This document shows positions 61,723 through 64,000 of a DNA stretch of 64,000 nucleotides, one piece after another. The first letter of the stretch is position 1, and the number at the start of each line of letters is the position of its first letter. This DNA is from Muribaculaceae bacterium (GTDB lineage Bacteria; Bacteroidota; Bacteroidia; Bacteroidales; Muribaculaceae). A model generated the notes under the pieces. The model saw only the letters and a list, made by a program, of their open reading frames with translations. It ran no database searches and was not told where the DNA came from. The DNA lies in NCBI GenBank assembly GCA_022509185.1, contig JAFLTS010000010.1:25244-89243 (forward strand), read 5' to 3'. A program made the position numbers and the translations under genes.

Positions 61723-62809
61723 TTTCTGCATCTTCTATGGCTTTTTTAGTTTCCTCCAAATAGGCTCTACCCCATTTTTGATCAGGTTCAAGATGATTAC
61801 CTTCTGCCCATTCATTCCAAGCATTTATAAATATAAGGTTCTCTTCTTTTGAATATGGCTTAAACTTATCTAGTATTTTTTTTAGCCAGTAATAATATTT
61901 TTTTGGCGTAGAATTTTTAAAAGCAAAATAATTTCTACCTCTTCTTGGAGAATTGTCCCATGATGGTGTAATACAAGGATATTGTTTATAGTCAGGGAAA
62001 TCCTGTTTAACTATATAATCTACGTATCTATTATAATCCTGTAGTATTGCAAATAAACCAGTTCCTTTAAATAATTTTCTATGAATTTTATTAACAGCTC
62101 TTTTTAAGATATTTTTTCTTTTATTAAATCCTCTCTTATTATGAGGTTGAAAATCTATTGCAGCATCCAAACCATCAATCAAATATTCTTTCCCATAAGC
62201 TCCATTGCTTTCTACACGACAAATATATAATTCCAGACCTTCTTTTAAAGCTTCATTTCTCCAGATACGGATCATGCTTTCAAGATTAGGAATTATATTT
62301 GTTCTATAAAGAGCAATAACCGGTTTATTATTTATTCTAATATATCTATGATCTTTTAAATAAGGCAACAGCCATTTAATATGATCTCTTGCATCTTCAT
62401 CGGAATAATTTTGCTGAATTAGAATTTTATTTTCACCACCATCCCAGGCACGGGTCCAATTTTCATTAGCCCAGCATATCATAAATGGAAAATCCGGTTT
62501 TCCATTTTCCAAAACTTCTTTTAAAGGTCTTTCCATTAAAACTTTCCCATTGAACCAATAGTGATAATAACAAAAGCCATATATACCTGCTTCTTTTGCA
62601 AGTTCGGCTTGAGCTTCTCTCACTTCAGGAAGGCGTAGATCGTAAAATCCCAAATCTGAAGGTAAATGTGGTTGATAATGTCCTTTAAACCTTGGTTTAG
62701 CTTTAGTTACATTGGTCCATTCTGTAAAACCTTTGCCCCACCATTCATCATTTTCCGGGAAAGGATGAAACTGTGGAAGGTATATAGCAATAACTCTGAA
62801 TTTAGACAT
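61712..62809 (-). CDS. WbsX-like glycosyltransferase / GH99-like protein
   Basis: A 365-residue protein of the WbsX family (PF14307), which has a GH99-like fold and is common in O-antigen clusters. Segments: YLPQFHPFPENDEWWGKGF (about 10-28), TEWTNVTKAKP, GFYDLRLPEVR, YHYWFNGK (about 102-109), ICWANENWTRAWDGG (about 132-146) and NAWNEWAEGNHLEPD (about 331-345). It overlaps the next gene by 11 bases. A degenerate paralogue of its first 60 residues lies upstream at 63296. Confidence 0.88.
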   Translation of the reverse strand: MSKFRVIAIYLPQFHPFPENDEWWGKGFTEWTNVTKAKPRFKGHYQPHLPSDLGFYDLRLPEVREAQAELAKEAGIYGFCYYHYWFNGKVLMERPLKEVLENGKPDFPFMICWANENWTRAWDGGENKILIQQNYSDEDARDHIKWLLPYLKDHRYIRINNKPVIALYRTNIIPNLESMIRIWRNEALKEGLELYICRVESNGAYGKEYLIDGLDAAIDFQPHNKRGFNKRKNILKRAVNKIHRKLFKGTGLFAILQDYNRYVDYIVKQDFPDYKQYPCITPSWDNSPRRGRNYFAFKNSTPKKYYYWLKKILDKFKPYSKEENLIFINAWNEWAEGNHLEPDQKWGRAYLEETKKAIEDAENES

Positions 62810-63295
62810 CAGTAATTATAATTAATTTAAAAATTAGAGGGTTAAGGTGAGACGTTATAATGCCTATAGCACATTTTGTAGTTTGTGAATCATTGGGTAA
62901 TTCTAGACCCAAGATAACCGTATTCAAAACTTAAAATGGGATTAATGGATTTGAAGTAGGGGATTTAATACGAGGGTTTCGTAAGTTAAAACCACTGCTA
63001 AGCAAATTCAACTCTTGAAAAAGTTTGGGTGATGAGTACTTACCATAAACCTGTTTTACATTTAAGAATAACAGGGACTTATTGGATTGTGTAACCACCA
63101 TATACTATAAGATTCTGATCTGTAATCCAAATTGCTGCATCACTAAGAAAGAAAATAGCGTTGGAAGAAATATCGGTTGTCTTCCCTAACCCCCAAAAGA
63201 AAGCCTGATTTTCTTTTTTTCTTTTTCTTCATAATTTAATGTATCAAGATAATTCTGCATCAGAGATGTAAGGACAGTTCCCGGAGAAATGAAAT
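62810..63295. other. Intergenic stretch with a decayed modular repeat
   Basis: The 486 bases hold no coding frame. At about 62960-63030 the sequence GGGTTTCG, ACCACTGCTAAGCAAATTCAAC is a decayed copy of the module at 53757-53800. No convincing promoter for the WbsX gene was found. Confidence 0.5.
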
Positions 63296-63523
63296 TTACT
63301 TAATACCTTTGGGAGCCAATTCAGCCTGAGCTTCTCTAACTTCAGTAAGACGAAGATCATAAAACCCTAAGTCAGCCGGTATCTTAGGTTGATAATGTCC
63401 TTTAAAATGAGGTTTAGTTTTAGTTACATTAGTCCATTCTGTAAAATCTTTACCCTGCCATTTATCATTATCGGAATAGGATGGAATTGAATAAGGTAAA
63501 ATGCGATTATTTTTGGTAATCAC
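63296..63523 (-). pseudogene. Truncated WbsX paralogue
   Basis: A 75-codon frame whose residues about 22-70 (DKWQGKDFTEWTNVTKTKP, then GFYDLRLTEVREAQAEL) closely match the N-terminus of the WbsX protein at 61712, but the first 20 residues are degenerate and the frame stops after KGIK. The remaining about 290 residues are missing, so this is a remnant. DNA similarity to the intact gene is clear but far from identical, so it is not a very recent duplication. Confidence 0.8.
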
Positions 63524-63574
63524 ATGAAAGAATAAACTTAAATGGTATAAGAGATGTATAAATTCTGTGTTTAG

Positions 63575-64000
63575 TTAGTTCAGTAGGTTATTTAGTCTTT
63601 GTAATAGAATTCTTTTAGCCCAAAGAATTGATGGCTCTATCCCTTCTTGCTCCAAGACGGTTGATTTTAGATTAGTCAAAAAAGATGTTTCATCCGGAAG
63701 AAGCTTTTCTCTTATTTCTCTGTTGTCATATCTGTATCTTAAAACTTCTTCTAAAAGAGATACATCGTTCATTGACATTTCTTTTACCCTGTTTTCAATT
63801 TGATTTATAGAAATATTCTGAAGGAACGGTCTCATCATTATTTCAGTCAGACTCCATGAATTCCTACCAGGTTGCTGCAATGGTACAAGAGCGTCATGAA
63901 ACTTCCTCATATCCTCAAGGAAAAACCTTATGGTATCTTCTTCGTCTTTCTTTATCAGTCTATTGGAAATATCCTTAAGTCTATCATCTATGAAATCAAA
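63575..64000 (-). CDS. C-terminal part of an unknown protein (partial)
   Basis: The frame is open from the window edge at 64000 to the stop at 63575, giving at least 141 residues; an internal Met at 63910 is not necessarily the start. The visible part is helical, basic and Leu-rich (SWSLTEIMMRPFLQNIS, VSLLEEVLRYRYDN, IEPSILWAKRILLQRLNNLLN). No family was recognised from the tail. It probably belongs to the polysaccharide cluster. Confidence 0.55.
   Translation of the reverse strand, partial: FDFIDDRLKDISNRLIKKDEEDTIRFFLEDMRKFHDALVPLQQPGRNSWSLTEIMMRPFLQNISINQIENRVKEMSMNDVSLLEEVLRYRYDNREIREKLLPDETSFLTNLKSTVLEQEGIEPSILWAKRILLQRLNNLLN

Overview
The window looks like a chromosomal segment of a gut Bacteroidales bacterium, probably Muribaculaceae-like (the family is an inference). 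The evidence is repeated matches to the Bacteroidota promoter pattern TTTG-N19/20-TAnnTTTG, few Shine-Dalgarno sites, a type III glutamine synthetase, a SusE/SusF-like starch-binding protein, a TonB-dependent receptor, many SPII lipoproteins, and an inositol-lipid locus like the one described in Bacteroides thetaiotaomicron. No rRNA, tRNA, CRISPR array, intact insertion sequence or prophage was seen.

Layout. 0-4.4 kb: inositol phospholipid locus (end of a nucleotidyltransferase, ATP-grasp protein, CDP-alcohol phosphatidyltransferase, HAD phosphatase, then myo-inositol-phosphate synthase on its own promoter). 4.5-8.2 kb: trmD, palindromic repeats, and a secreted seven-domain starch-binding protein. 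8.3-18.2 kb, minus strand: a tightly packed operon serS / pseudokinase / GNAT / menaquinone methylase / U32 protein, a TPR lipoprotein, luxS / lipoprotein / K+ channel, and a DUF3108-like protein. 18.4-24.2 kb: a biotin carboxyltransferase with two biotinyl domains and a 1066-residue secreted repeat protein. 24.3-34.7 kb: a six-gene set that reads as a synthase-dependent exopolysaccharide system (lipoproteins, HEAT membrane protein, BcsA/PgaC-type GT2, TPR plus outer-membrane barrel, DUF4838 hydrolase-like lipoprotein) behind a long structured leader. 34.8-42.1 kb: an ECF sigma / anti-sigma-like / Spy-like / alpha-2-macroglobulin operon.

42.1-49.7 kb: housekeeping and transport genes (rnz, sdaA, a TonB receptor with an almost leaderless promoter, glnN, a Crp/Fnr regulator). 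49.7-55.7 kb is an accessory zone: an AAA/DUF4143 ATPase, a candidate long non-coding RNA on the minus strand with its own terminator, modular hairpin repeats, a gutted Rpn-type nuclease gene, a MntA/HepT pair and two unknown genes. 55.7-64 kb, minus strand: an AT-rich O-antigen/capsule-type cluster (deacetylase, acetyltransferase, glycosyltransferases, TupA-like ATP-grasp, EpsG/Wzy-like polymerase, WbsX) that runs off the window after a WbsX remnant.

The observations most worth following are the candidate non-coding RNA at 51.3-52.1 kb, the membrane-anchored pseudokinase directly behind serS, the exopolysaccharide operon with its structured leader, and the sigma-factor-linked macroglobulin that lacks its thioester.
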